From NCBI RefSeq assembly GCF_947632095.1, contig NZ_CANROA010000013.1, positions 1 through 51,367 on the forward strand: a stretch of 51,367 nucleotides of DNA, given 5' to 3'. Positions 10,072 through 18,001 of the stretch are shown piece by piece. How positions within the stretch are numbered: position 1 is the first letter of the stretch; every line of letters starts with the position of its first letter. A program made the position numbers and the translations under genes. The notes beneath the pieces are model-generated. The model ran no database searches. It saw nothing but the letters and a program-made list of their open reading frames with translations, and had not been told where the DNA came from. Source of the stretch: an uncultured Microbacterium sp. GTDB lineage: Bacteria > Actinomycetota > Actinomycetes > Actinomycetales > Microbacteriaceae.

Positions 10072-10551
10072 ATGCGACTGGGAGAGCACGAGTACGCGTT
10101 GACGACGACCTGGACGGGCAACCTCGGCACCGGGACGAGCGGATACCGCGCCTATGCGCGTGACGTCACGATCGAGGTGGCCGGCAAACCGGCACTCGCA
10201 GCCTCGGCTGATAAGCCCTTCCGTGGAGACCCGTCGCGCTGGAACCCGGAAGACCTGCTGATCGCAGCCCTGTCGGAGTGCCACCTCCTGTCGTACCTGC
10301 ATGCGTGCGTGGTGGCCGGTGTCGTGGTCGTCTCCTACAGTGACGATGCGCACGGCGTGATGGTCGAAGACGGCCGCAGCGGGGGAGCATTCCGCGAGGT
10401 CACGCTGAATCCGAGAGTCGTGGTCGCCGAAGCCGGGATGCTGGATGCCGCGCGCCGTGCCCACGACGACGCTCACCGGATGTGCTTCATCGCGAACTCG
10501 GTCAACTTCCCCGTCCACCACCGAGCCGTGATCACGGCGCTCGGGGAATGA
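10072..10551 (+). CDS. OsmC/Ohr family peroxiredoxin
   Basis: This 159-residue protein has the two redox cysteines expected of the family: Cys in LIAALSECHLLSYLH (about residue 71) and Cys in DDAHRMCFIANSVNFPV (about residue 141). OsmC-type proteins reduce organic hydroperoxides and fatty acid hydroperoxides in the cytoplasm using a dihydrolipoyl-type donor. ATG 10072 was chosen as the first start matching the family N-terminus (HEYALTTTWTGN) and because a -10-like hexamer is six bases upstream. The divergent asparaginase shares the short promoter region; there is no evident MarR/OhrR gene beside it. Confidence 0.9.
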   Translation: MRLGEHEYALTTTWTGNLGTGTSGYRAYARDVTIEVAGKPALAASADKPFRGDPSRWNPEDLLIAALSECHLLSYLHACVVAGVVVVSYSDDAHGVMVEDGRSGGAFREVTLNPRVVVAEAGMLDAARRAHDDAHRMCFIANSVNFPVHHRAVITALGE

Positions 10552-10563
10552 GGCCGCGGGCGC

Positions 10564-11355
10564 TCAGCGGCGCTCGTGCGGCAGCGCCTGCTTGATCTTC
10601 TCGAGTGCGCCCTGTGCGGGCGGCTCGTTGTAGACGCCGGCGAGCTCCTGCCCGCTGAGGGCATGGATCGCCGACATGATCTCATCGGTCGCGAGTCGTC
10701 GCGCCTTGCCGCTGGACGCGGGTCCGTGCACGCTCACGTCGATCGGATCGCCGAAGCGCACCGTGATGCGCGGGCGCATGGATGGCATCTTCGCCCCGCG
10801 TGGCATGACCTTGTCGGTGTCGATGAGACCGACCGGGACGACTGGCGCTCCGCTTTGGAGAGCGAGGAAGGCCACCCCTGTGCGGCCCTTGTACAGGCGT
10901 CCGTCGGAGGAGCGCGTTCCCTCAGGGTACAGCGCGACGGAAAGACCCTCGTCCAACAGCATGCGCTGCTGGTCGAGGGCGTTCAATGCAGCCTGACCGG
11001 CTCCGCGGCGCACGGGGATCGCACCGATGGACTGGAAGAAGCGGCGCATCATCGCGCCGCGGAACCCGGTGCCCTCGAAGTAGGTCGACTTCGCGAGGAA
11101 GTGCACCGGGCGCGGAGCCGCCACCGGAATCGCGATCGAGTCGATGAACGACAGGTGGTTGCTGGCGAAGATCACCGGGCCGTCGGTCGGCACCTTCTCC
11201 CGGCCTTCAACTCGCGGGCGGTAGAGCATCCGGGCGAGCGAGCGGCCGATGCGGTAGGTCGCGCCGGCATGCCGCGGCGCGGCCGAGGCTTCCTCTGGTT
11301 CGGCCGACGTCGTCTCGGTGTCGGATTCCGGGGAGGACGACGGCGCAGAAGTCAT
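10564..11355 (-). CDS. 1-acyl-sn-glycerol-3-phosphate acyltransferase-like (PlsC domain)
   Basis: The 263-residue protein has the PlsC acyltransferase motifs: NHLSFID (HX4D catalytic box, about residue 67), the FLAKSTYFEG acceptor region, and YPEGTRSSDGRLYKGRTG around residue 144. It likely acylates lysophosphatidate or a related acceptor during phospholipid synthesis at the inner face of the membrane. The first ~25 residues are Ser/Glu/Ala-rich and probably disordered. TAGCCT at 11367-11362 (minus strand) lies six bases before the ATG, supporting this start. It converges on the OsmC gene with 12 bp between stops. Confidence 0.9.
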   Translation of the reverse strand: MTSAPSSSPESDTETTSAEPEEASAAPRHAGATYRIGRSLARMLYRPRVEGREKVPTDGPVIFASNHLSFIDSIAIPVAAPRPVHFLAKSTYFEGTGFRGAMMRRFFQSIGAIPVRRGAGQAALNALDQQRMLLDEGLSVALYPEGTRSSDGRLYKGRTGVAFLALQSGAPVVPVGLIDTDKVMPRGAKMPSMRPRITVRFGDPIDVSVHGPASSGKARRLATDEIMSAIHALSGQELAGVYNEPPAQGALEKIKQALPHERR

Positions 11356-11490
11356 CAGATCAGGCTACTCCCGGTTCTATGCCGAAGCCGGAATGCGCGA
11401 CACGGGTGTCGGAGACGGCGACTCTCAGCGCGGGCAAAGGGGGAATAGGACAGTATGGACGGGTCCCCGCAACGATTTCGAGGTTTCACT

Positions 11491-12441
11491 GTGCGCAACC
11501 GCTCGCTCATCGCCCTGTCCACCATCGCCGCAACGTCGCTGCTCCTGGCCGGCTGCGCCGGAACCGACGGCTCGACGACCGAAGACGCCGGTGAGGCGAC
11601 GGCGACCGATCTCTGCTCCGTCACGATCGACTCCGGCGCCGCCGCGGAGAGCGTCAGCGTGGAGGGCGCATTCGGCGAGGCCTCCACCGCGGAGTTCGAG
11701 CTCGACCAGCAGGTCGAAGAAGCCCAGCGCTCGATCCTCACCGAGGGTGATGGCGACAAGATCTCCGAGGGCGACTACGTCAGCTACGCCCTGAGCGCGT
11801 TCGATGGCGCATCGGGCGAGCGTCTCGGCGATGCCGGTTACGCCGAGGCCGAGCTGCTCCCCGCCAGCCTCACGGCGGAGACGCCCCTCGGTCAGCTGAT
11901 CGGCTGCGCGACGGTGGGCTCTCGTCTGTCCATCGTCTTCCCGACCACGGAAGATGCCGCGGCCCAGTTCTACATCCTCGACGTGCTCGACATCGTGCCG
12001 GCCGCCGCGTCCGGTGCCGAGAAGGACGCGGTCGACGGCATGCCGGTCGTCACGCTCGACGAAGACGGCACCCCGAGCATCGAGATCCCGGATGCCGATG
12101 CTCCGGCCGATCTGAAGATCGAGGTGCTGAAGGAGGGCGATGGTGCGACCGTCGCCGCCGGCGACACGACGCTCCTGCAGTACCACGGCACCGGCTGGGA
12201 GAGCGGAGAGGTCTTCGACTCCTCCTGGGGCAAGAGCGGCCCGATCAGCATCGACGGCAACACCTACGTGGAGGGCTTCGTCGAGGCGCTCGAGGGCCAG
12301 AAGGTCGGTTCGCAGGTGCTCGTCGTCATCCCGCCGGCACTCGGCTACGGCGAAGAGGGCAGCAGCGAGCACGAGCTCGCGGGACAGACCCTGGTCTTCG
12401 TGATCGACATCCTCGCCACGATGCACCCGGCGGCGCTCTGA
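11491..12441 (+). CDS. FKBP-type peptidyl-prolyl isomerase lipoprotein
   Basis: The product (316 residues from GTG 11491) starts with a lipoprotein signal: charged VRNRS, a hydrophobic core, and lipobox LLAGC with Cys near residue 22. It should therefore be anchored outside the cytoplasmic membrane. The C-terminal ~105 residues are an FKBP domain with GDTTLLQYHGTGWESGEVFDSSW and later VVIPPALGYGEE, the usual rotamase core. Residues 50-180 form a second region that looks like a degenerate FKBP-like copy. It probably assists folding of secreted proteins. An alternative ATG at 11455 would add 12 residues before the signal peptide; I favour the GTG because it gives a normal signal peptide. Confidence 0.88.
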   Translation: MRNRSLIALSTIAATSLLLAGCAGTDGSTTEDAGEATATDLCSVTIDSGAAAESVSVEGAFGEASTAEFELDQQVEEAQRSILTEGDGDKISEGDYVSYALSAFDGASGERLGDAGYAEAELLPASLTAETPLGQLIGCATVGSRLSIVFPTTEDAAAQFYILDVLDIVPAAASGAEKDAVDGMPVVTLDEDGTPSIEIPDADAPADLKIEVLKEGDGATVAAGDTTLLQYHGTGWESGEVFDSSWGKSGPISIDGNTYVEGFVEALEGQKVGSQVLVVIPPALGYGEEGSSEHELAGQTLVFVIDILATMHPAAL

Positions 12442-12489
12442 CCCGCTCGCCGCGCTGAAACGGCGCGTGCCGCGGCGTAGGCTGTCGGC

Positions 12490-13572
12490 ATGCGTCGCAT
12501 CATCGTCCTCGGCTCGACCGGCTCCATCGGCACTCAGGCTCTCGACGTCGTACGGGCGAACCCCCGCCGCTTCGAGCTCGTCGGACTCGCCGCGGGCAGC
12601 AACGCCGGGCTCCTGTCCGCGCAGGCCGAGCAGTTCGGTGTGGAGCACACCGCTCTCGGCTCCGATCAGGCCGAGCAGCTCGTGCGCGATGTCGAAGCCG
12701 ATGTCGTGCTGAATGCGATCACCGGATCGATCGGGCTGGGGTCCACGCTCGCCGCGCTGCAGGCCGGCCGCACCCTCGCCCTGGCGAACAAGGAATCGCT
12801 CATCGTCGGCGGGGCTCTCGTCACCGCCGCGGCAGCTCAGGGACAGATCGTGCCCGTCGACTCGGAGCACTCCGCGATCGCCCAGGCACTGAGGGCGGGC
12901 ACGCATTCCGAGATCCGGCGGCTCGTGGTCACGGCATCCGGCGGTCCTTTCCGGGGGCGCACCCGGGCGGAGATGGCCGACATCACTCCTGCCCAGGCAC
13001 TGGCACACCCCACCTGGGACATGGGGCGCGTCGTGACGACGAACTCCGCGACACTCGTCAACAAGGGCCTCGAGGTGATCGAAGCCCATCTGCTGTTCGA
13101 CGTCGACTACGACGACATCCAGGTCGTCGTGCATCCGCAGTCGATCGTGCACTCGATGGTCGAGTTCATCGATGGGTCGACGATCGCCCAGGCGTCCCCT
13201 CCCGACATGCGCCTGCCGATCTCGTTGGGACTGGACTGGCCGGAGCGGATCGGCGGCGTCGGAGCACCGTTGGATTGGACCACGGCATCCCGCTGGGATT
13301 TCGAACCTCTCGACGACGAGGCATTCCCCGCGGTGGCGCTCGCCAAGAGCGTGGGACGCGCGGGGCGCACCTTCCCCGCCGTGTTCAACGCCGCCAATGA
13401 GCAGGCGGTCGACGCCTTCCACGAGGGACGGTTGCCGTTCCTCGGAATCGTCGACACGATCGCTCGCGTCGTCGACGCGCACGAGTCACCCGATGAGCTG
13501 ACGGTCGAAACACTCGCGGAGGCCGAGAGCTGGGCGCGCGCGACGGCCGATCAGCTCATCGCGCGCGCCTGA
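12490..13572 (+). CDS. dxr: 1-deoxy-D-xylulose 5-phosphate reductoisomerase
   Basis: The 360-residue enzyme converts DXP to 2-C-methyl-D-erythritol 4-phosphate with NADPH, the first committed step of the MEP isoprenoid pathway. The N-terminal NADPH-binding motif is GSTGSIGTQ at residues 8-16. The metal and substrate site is seen in [12 protein letters not shown] and [11 protein letters not shown], and the flexible loop in [16 protein letters not shown] at 12478-12483 lies exactly six bases before ATG, so the transcript is probably leaderless. ispG, the penultimate MEP gene, lies about 7.5 kb downstream, with rseP between as in other actinobacteria but separated here by inserted genes. It is convergent with the murE-like gene, with 7 bp between stops. 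Confidence 0.97.
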   Translation: MRRIIVLGSTGSIGTQALDVVRANPRRFELVGLAAGSNAGLLSAQAEQFGVEHTALGSDQAEQLVRDVEADVVLNAITGSIGLGSTLAALQAGRTLALANKESLIVGGALVTAAAAQGQIVPVDSEHSAIAQALRAGTHSEIRRLVVTASGGPFRGRTRAEMADITPAQALAHPTWDMGRVVTTNSATLVNKGLEVIEAHLLFDVDYDDIQVVVHPQSIVHSMVEFIDGSTIAQASPPDMRLPISLGLDWPERIGGVGAPLDWTTASRWDFEPLDDEAFPAVALAKSVGRAGRTFPAVFNAANEQAVDAFHEGRLPFLGIVDTIARVVDAHESPDELTVETLAEAESWARATADQLIARA

Positions 13573-13579
13573 GAAGTAC

Positions 13580-15196
13580 TCAGTCCGCGTAGGGGACGGG
13601 CCAGTTCGGCTCGGGGACGGGCCAGCCGGCGGCGCTGAGCGCACGTCGGGCGAGCTCGCGGGCAGAGTACGGCGTGCGAACGCCGCGGATGTCGCGGTAG
13701 TCCTGGTGCCCGGGGCCCGCCCATAGCACGGCATCCCCTTCGCCCACGAGGGCGATCGCCGCGATGATGGCCTTCTCCGGCGGGGAGAATTCGTGGATCT
13801 CGGCGTCCGGACGTGCGGTGCGCGCTCCCTCGAGCAGCGTGGCGCGGATCGAATCCGGGTCTTCGAAGCGCGGGTGGTGGTCGGTGATGACGAGGATGTC
13901 GCTGCCCTCGACCGCGGTGCGGCCCATATCGAGGCGCTTGGTCGCGTCACGGTCGCCGTCCGCGCCGAAGATCATGAGAACGCGGCCCGGCGTCACCCGT
14001 CGCACGGCCTCGAGCGTCTTCACGAACGCGTCGGGGGTGTGCCCGAAGTCCACGAATACGGCGGGGCCGCGCTCTCCGGAGACGAGCTCGGTGCGGCCCG
14101 GCGCGTAAGCATCGATGCGACCGTCTCGCTCCAGGGCGGAGCAGATGCGCTCCCAGTCGTAGCCGCCCTCGAGGAGCATGACGATCGCCAGGGCCGCGTT
14201 GGCCGCCATGTGCGCGCCGATCACCGGGACGATCGATGACAGCGAACGCCCCTCGGGCCCGGTCATGGTGAAACGCGTTCCGCGCTGCTGCTCGTCGTCG
14301 ATCGTGACGACCCAGTCGGCGCCCGCGGCCTGCACGGGGTCGGCGGCGATCGCCGGGGTGCCGACGGTGACGACGGGCACCTCGGCCGCAGCGATGACCG
14401 CAGAGGAGGGAAGGGAATCGAGGGAGACCACGGCGCGGCGGGAGCGGTCGGGACGGAACAGCGCGAGCTTCGCCTCGAGGTACTCCTGCATGTCGGCGTA
14501 GTCGTCGAGGTGGTCGTGGCTGAGGTTGGTGAAGCCCGCGACGTCGAACACGATGCCGTCCACACGGTTGCGGGAGAGCGCCTGGGCGCTGACCTCGACG
14601 GCGACGGCCTCGACCGAACGTTCGCGCATGAGGGCGAGCAGGGCGTGCATCTCGGAGGCCTCGGGCGTCGTGAGCCGGGATATGATCACCTCGTCGGCGA
14701 TGTGCCGTTCGGCGGTGGAGGACAGGCCCGTGGTGACGCCGATCTGGCGGAGGATGCCCTCGAGGAGGTGGGAGACGCTGGTCTTGCCGTTGGTGCCGGT
14801 GGTCGCGAACAGCAGGGGTAGCTCGTCATCGGCGCCGGTTCCGTAGACCCAGGCGCTCAGTGCGCCGAGGATGCCACGGGGATCGTCGACGATGACGATC
14901 GGGAGATGCGCATCGGCGGCGATGTCGGCGCCGGCGGCATCGGTGATGATCGCGACGGCGCCCTTATCTGCGGCGGTCCGGGCGAACTCTGCACCGTGCT
15001 TGTTCACGCCGCGGATCGCGACGAACGCTTCGCCGGCGCGGAGGTCCGCGGTGGCGAGGGTGATTCCGGTGACGGTGACGCCGTCGATGTCACCGCGGGT
15101 TTCGGCGGCGAGATGGGCGACGAGATCCGTCAGAGCCCGCTGTGGCGGAGCATCGGGACGGAGTACGGGAGGGAGGCTGGGCTGTGTGGTCGACAT
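13580..15196 (-). CDS. MurE-like Mur ligase (UDP-MurNAc-tripeptide synthetase family), divergent
   Basis: The 538-residue protein has the three Mur ligase domains: an N-terminal UDP-binding domain, the ATP-binding domain with TGTNGKTS at residues 133-140, and the C-terminal domain. MurE features include AVEVSAQAL, NLSHDHLDDY and DFGHTPDAF. The amino-acid selectivity motif, normally DNPR or DNPA, reads HHPR here (ITDHHPRFEDP, codons near 13871-13882). The C-terminal segment GADGDRDATKR also differs from the usual GGDRD. MurE adds the third stem-peptide residue; Microbacteriaceae use Lys, Orn, homoserine or others there. It is not next to other cell-wall genes, so it may be a second MurE. Family is certain, substrate unknown. 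Confidence 0.85.
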   Translation of the reverse strand: MSTTQPSLPPVLRPDAPPQRALTDLVAHLAAETRGDIDGVTVTGITLATADLRAGEAFVAIRGVNKHGAEFARTAADKGAVAIITDAAGADIAADAHLPIVIVDDPRGILGALSAWVYGTGADDELPLLFATTGTNGKTSVSHLLEGILRQIGVTTGLSSTAERHIADEVIISRLTTPEASEMHALLALMRERSVEAVAVEVSAQALSRNRVDGIVFDVAGFTNLSHDHLDDYADMQEYLEAKLALFRPDRSRRAVVSLDSLPSSAVIAAAEVPVVTVGTPAIAADPVQAAGADWVVTIDDEQQRGTRFTMTGPEGRSLSSIVPVIGAHMAANAALAIVMLLEGGYDWERICSALERDGRIDAYAPGRTELVSGERGPAVFVDFGHTPDAFVKTLEAVRRVTPGRVLMIFGADGDRDATKRLDMGRTAVEGSDILVITDHHPRFEDPDSIRATLLEGARTARPDAEIHEFSPPEKAIIAAIALVGEGDAVLWAGPGHQDYRDIRGVRTPYSARELARRALSAAGWPVPEPNWPVPYAD

Positions 15197-15271
15197 GGCA
15201 GGTCAATAATCTCACGCGCGGGCACTCGAGGCACGTCGGCGCGACGGTCGACGTGCCCCGGATGCTGTGCT

Positions 15272-15943
15272 CTACGCTCGGGCGCCGCGTGCGGTGCGCA
15301 CGGAGACGATCAGCGCAGCGATCCCGGCGATGAGGCCGACGCCGCCGAGACCGAGCGCGATCGCCGCGGCAGCGGCTGGAGCACCCGCCTCGGAAACGCC
15401 GGCATCGGCGTCGGCGTCATCCTGTTCGGAGGATGACACGGTGATCGTGGGCGCGGGGGACTCGAGGTCGTGCGGGTCGGTTCCGGGGTCGGCGACCTCG
15501 TCCCAGATGTGCGATCCGTCTGCGCAGATCTGCTCGACGGGGAAGGCGAGCATCTCCGGCGCATCATCGGCCAAACGCACCGACATCGTGGCGGTGCCGC
15601 GCAGGCCGTTCGGAACGGGGTCGGTCGCGGAATAGGTCACAGCCGAGACGAGCCCGTTCTCGGCACGTTCGACATCGATGTCCCAGAGGGCATCGACCGT
15701 CGGCGCGACGGAGGCGAGGCCTTCGGGGAGGGTGAAGCGCAGCGCGGTCGTGGGGGAATCGTCGCATCCGTGCGAGAAGGAGAAGATCAGCACGGCGCTT
15801 CCTCCCGGCTCGACGGCGTCGGGGGAAACCCCGACATGAGCGTGCGCTGCGGCAGGGGCGGCGAGCACGAGCCCGGCGGCGATGATGGCGCCGATGGTTG
15901 AACGGCGCGCGTGGACAGGGGTGTTGCGGTTCTTCGAGGACAA
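15272..15943 (-). CDS. YcnI family (DUF1775) copper-type membrane-anchored protein
   Basis: The 223-residue protein has a Sec signal peptide ending AAHAHVGVSPD. After cleavage the mature N-terminus would be a His, the residue that binds copper in characterised YcnI proteins. The YcnI domain runs to about residue 160, followed by an acidic linker (DDADADAG) and one C-terminal transmembrane helix with a short basic tail (RTARGARA). I chose TTG 15943 because GGGAGA lies just upstream and it gives a normal signal peptide; ATG 15979 would add 12 residues. It is the second gene of an operon with the small membrane protein upstream. Copper handling is inferred from family knowledge. Confidence 0.87.
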   Translation of the reverse strand: MSSKNRNTPVHARRSTIGAIIAAGLVLAAPAAAHAHVGVSPDAVEPGGSAVLIFSFSHGCDDSPTTALRFTLPEGLASVAPTVDALWDIDVERAENGLVSAVTYSATDPVPNGLRGTATMSVRLADDAPEMLAFPVEQICADGSHIWDEVADPGTDPHDLESPAPTITVSSSEQDDADADAGVSEAGAPAAAAAIALGLGGVGLIAGIAALIVSVRTARGARA

Positions 15944-16039
15944 GGGTCTCTCCCAAGGATCAGCAGAGTGCATCTGCATGCGCGATCGCTCCCGTGAGCG
16001 GGCACGCGAGAAAAAGAAGGATGCTGTGCGGGCGAATGT

Positions 16040-16612
16040 TCAGCCGCGCGGGAGCACGGCTGGAGGCCCTCGTCTGCTGATGTTCTGGTGGTGGCGGGAG
16101 TGCGCCGGGCAGGAGGGCGCCGGGATCGGGCGCGCTGACGCGGGGAAGTCGCCGAATGGTGCAAGTGCGCGGTGGCGAAGCACGGCGCGCACCCAGCCGG
16201 CGATGAGGCGCAGCAGCCGCTCGCCGCGCCAGAGCAAAGCAGTCGTGACGGCCGCGGCGAGCAGGTGCGCACCCAGCATGCCGGTCTCGGCGGTGGCCAG
16301 ATCATCGACCGGACCGAGAACGAGGGCGTGCTGGTGGCCACCGTCGGTTCCCGAACCCGCTGTGGCGTTCAATGCGACGAAAAGCATATGGAACAGCGCC
16401 TGTGAGAGGAGCACCGTCAGCGCGAGGTTGCGCAGCCGGAGCCGCCGGCCGACGAGAACAGCGCACATCGGGATCAGGAAGACGCTCAGGGCTACGACCA
16501 GCAGGGGATGCGGCGCCGCCCCGCCGCCGAACGTGTGCGATACGGCGGCGATGACCGTCGCTCCGGTGGATGCCGCGGCACCGCGCACGAGTCGCACTTG
16601 CCGGGTAGTCAC
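16040..16612 (-). CDS. Small His-containing membrane protein, first gene of the YcnI operon
   Basis: The 190-residue protein has about four hydrophobic segments (near residues 9-30, 36-55, 62-85 and 108-130) and an unusual number of histidines: HTFGGG, PHPLL, FHMLF, GGHQHAL, AHLL and a C-terminal PAHSRHHQN. I do not recognise a named family. Its position directly upstream of YcnI and the His content suggest a role in copper or other metal handling. TAGGCT at 16624-16619 (minus strand) is six bases before the GTG start, and the gene is divergent from rseP. The C-terminal ~35 residues are Pro/Arg-rich and of low complexity. Confidence 0.75.
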   Translation of the reverse strand: MTTRQVRLVRGAAASTGATVIAAVSHTFGGGAAPHPLLVVALSVFLIPMCAVLVGRRLRLRNLALTVLLSQALFHMLFVALNATAGSGTDGGHQHALVLGPVDDLATAETGMLGAHLLAAAVTTALLWRGERLLRLIAGWVRAVLRHRALAPFGDFPASARPIPAPSCPAHSRHHQNISRRGPPAVLPRG

Positions 16613-16618
16613 CCCACC

Positions 16619-16657
16619 AGCCTACGCGGGCAACTCCACAGCCCGGCGCAGTACCGT
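16619..16657. promoter_or_regulatory. Divergent leaderless promoters for the YcnI operon (-) and rseP (+)
   Basis: Minus strand: TAGGCT at 16624-16619, six bases before GTG 16612. Plus strand: TACCGT at 16652-16657, six bases before GTG 16664. The two start codons are only 51 bp apart. Confidence 0.75.
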
Positions 16658-16663
16658 GGTCGG

Positions 16664-17974
16664 GTGGAAACGTTGCTCTATCTCGCCGGCATCCTGTTCA
16701 TGCTGGTGGGACTCGCCCTCTCGATCGGTCTTCACGAGATCGGACACCTGGTGCCCGCGAAGCTGTTCGGTGTGCGGGTCGGCCAGTACATGATCGGCTT
16801 CGGGCCGCGCATCTGGTCGAAGAAGATCGGTGAGACCGAGTACGGGGTCAAGGCGCTGCCGCTGGGCGGCTTCATCTCGATGTCGGGCATGTACCCGGCA
16901 TCCGATGGCAAGCCCGCCCGGGGCGTCTTCCGCACACTCGTCCAGGACGCCCGCTCCGCGAATGACGAGACGATCCTCGCCGGCGATGAGGAACGCGTCT
17001 TCTACCGTCTGCCAATCTTCAAGCGCATCATCATCATGCTCGGCGGGCCCTTCATGAACCTGGTCCTCGCCGCGCTGATCTTCACGGTCCTCGCCTCGGG
17101 GATCGGCCTCCAGCAGGGCACCACGACGATCGCCTCCGTCAACGAGTGCGTGCTTCCGGCCGGAACGCAACAGGATGCCTGTGCGCCCGGTGACCCGGCG
17201 ACTCCGGCTGCCGAAGCGGATGTTCGTCCGGGTGACGTGGTCGTCTCACTCGACGGCGTACCGGTCTCCGATTTCGCGGAGACGACAGCGATCGTGCAGG
17301 CGGCGCCCGGTGAGACGCTCGACATGATCGTTCTGCGCGACGGTCGCGAGACGCTGTTGGAGATCACGCCGATCGCGGTGGAGCGCACGTTGACGGATGC
17401 TTCGGGGCAGGCGCTCCGGGACGATCAGGGCGACGAGATCATCGCCACCGTCGGCTATGTCGGCATGGCCTCGCAGATGGGGCTCATCCGGCAGCCCATC
17501 GGCACGGGCGTGCAGATGGTCGGCGAGAACGCCGTCCGTGTCGCGGGCATCGTCGTGCAACTGCCGGTCAAGCTGTGGAACGTCGGAGCATCGCTCGTCA
17601 GCGACACCGAGCGCGATGCGGACGGACCGCTCAGCGTCGTGGGCGTCGGCCGCATCGCCGGGGAGGTCGCGGCGACGGACGCTCCCATCCTCGACCGCTT
17701 CGTCGTGCTGCTGAGCCTGCTCGGATCCCTCAACATCGCCCTGTTCGTGTTCAACCTCATCCCGCTGCTCCCGCTCGACGGAGGCCACGTTGTGGTCGCC
17801 CTGTGGGACGGTCTGCGTCGCGGGTGGGCGAAGCTGTGGCGCCGTCCGGCTCCGAAACCGGTGGATGCGACGCGCCTGGTTCCGGTCACGGTCATCGTCG
17901 CCGTGGCGATGATCGCGATGGGTGCGCTGCTGATGATCGCCGACGTCGTCAACCCGATCGCGCTGTTCGGCTGA
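16664..17974 (+). CDS. rseP: Site-2 intramembrane zinc metalloprotease (RseP/Rip1 type)
   Basis: The 436-residue membrane protease has the zinc motif HEIGH at residues 25-29 in its first helix and the third ligand region LLPLDGGHV near residue 370. A PDZ domain lies between (about residues 165-290, with RPGDVVVSLDGVPVSDF). This family cleaves membrane-bound anti-sigma factors and remnant signal peptides. The start is GTG 16664 (METLLYLAG), supported by TACCGT six bases upstream; the earlier in-frame ATG at 16508 overlaps the divergent gene. In many actinobacteria it lies between dxr and ispG, as it broadly does here. The transmembrane segments at the C-terminus are about residues 350-385 and 405-430. 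Confidence 0.94.
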   Translation: METLLYLAGILFMLVGLALSIGLHEIGHLVPAKLFGVRVGQYMIGFGPRIWSKKIGETEYGVKALPLGGFISMSGMYPASDGKPARGVFRTLVQDARSANDETILAGDEERVFYRLPIFKRIIIMLGGPFMNLVLAALIFTVLASGIGLQQGTTTIASVNECVLPAGTQQDACAPGDPATPAAEADVRPGDVVVSLDGVPVSDFAETTAIVQAAPGETLDMIVLRDGRETLLEITPIAVERTLTDASGQALRDDQGDEIIATVGYVGMASQMGLIRQPIGTGVQMVGENAVRVAGIVVQLPVKLWNVGASLVSDTERDADGPLSVVGVGRIAGEVAATDAPILDRFVVLLSLLGSLNIALFVFNLIPLLPLDGGHVVVALWDGLRRGWAKLWRRPAPKPVDATRLVPVTVIVAVAMIAMGALLMIADVVNPIALFG

Positions 17975-18001
17975 GCGAACCGCGCGATCGGGGAAGGCGG
18001 G

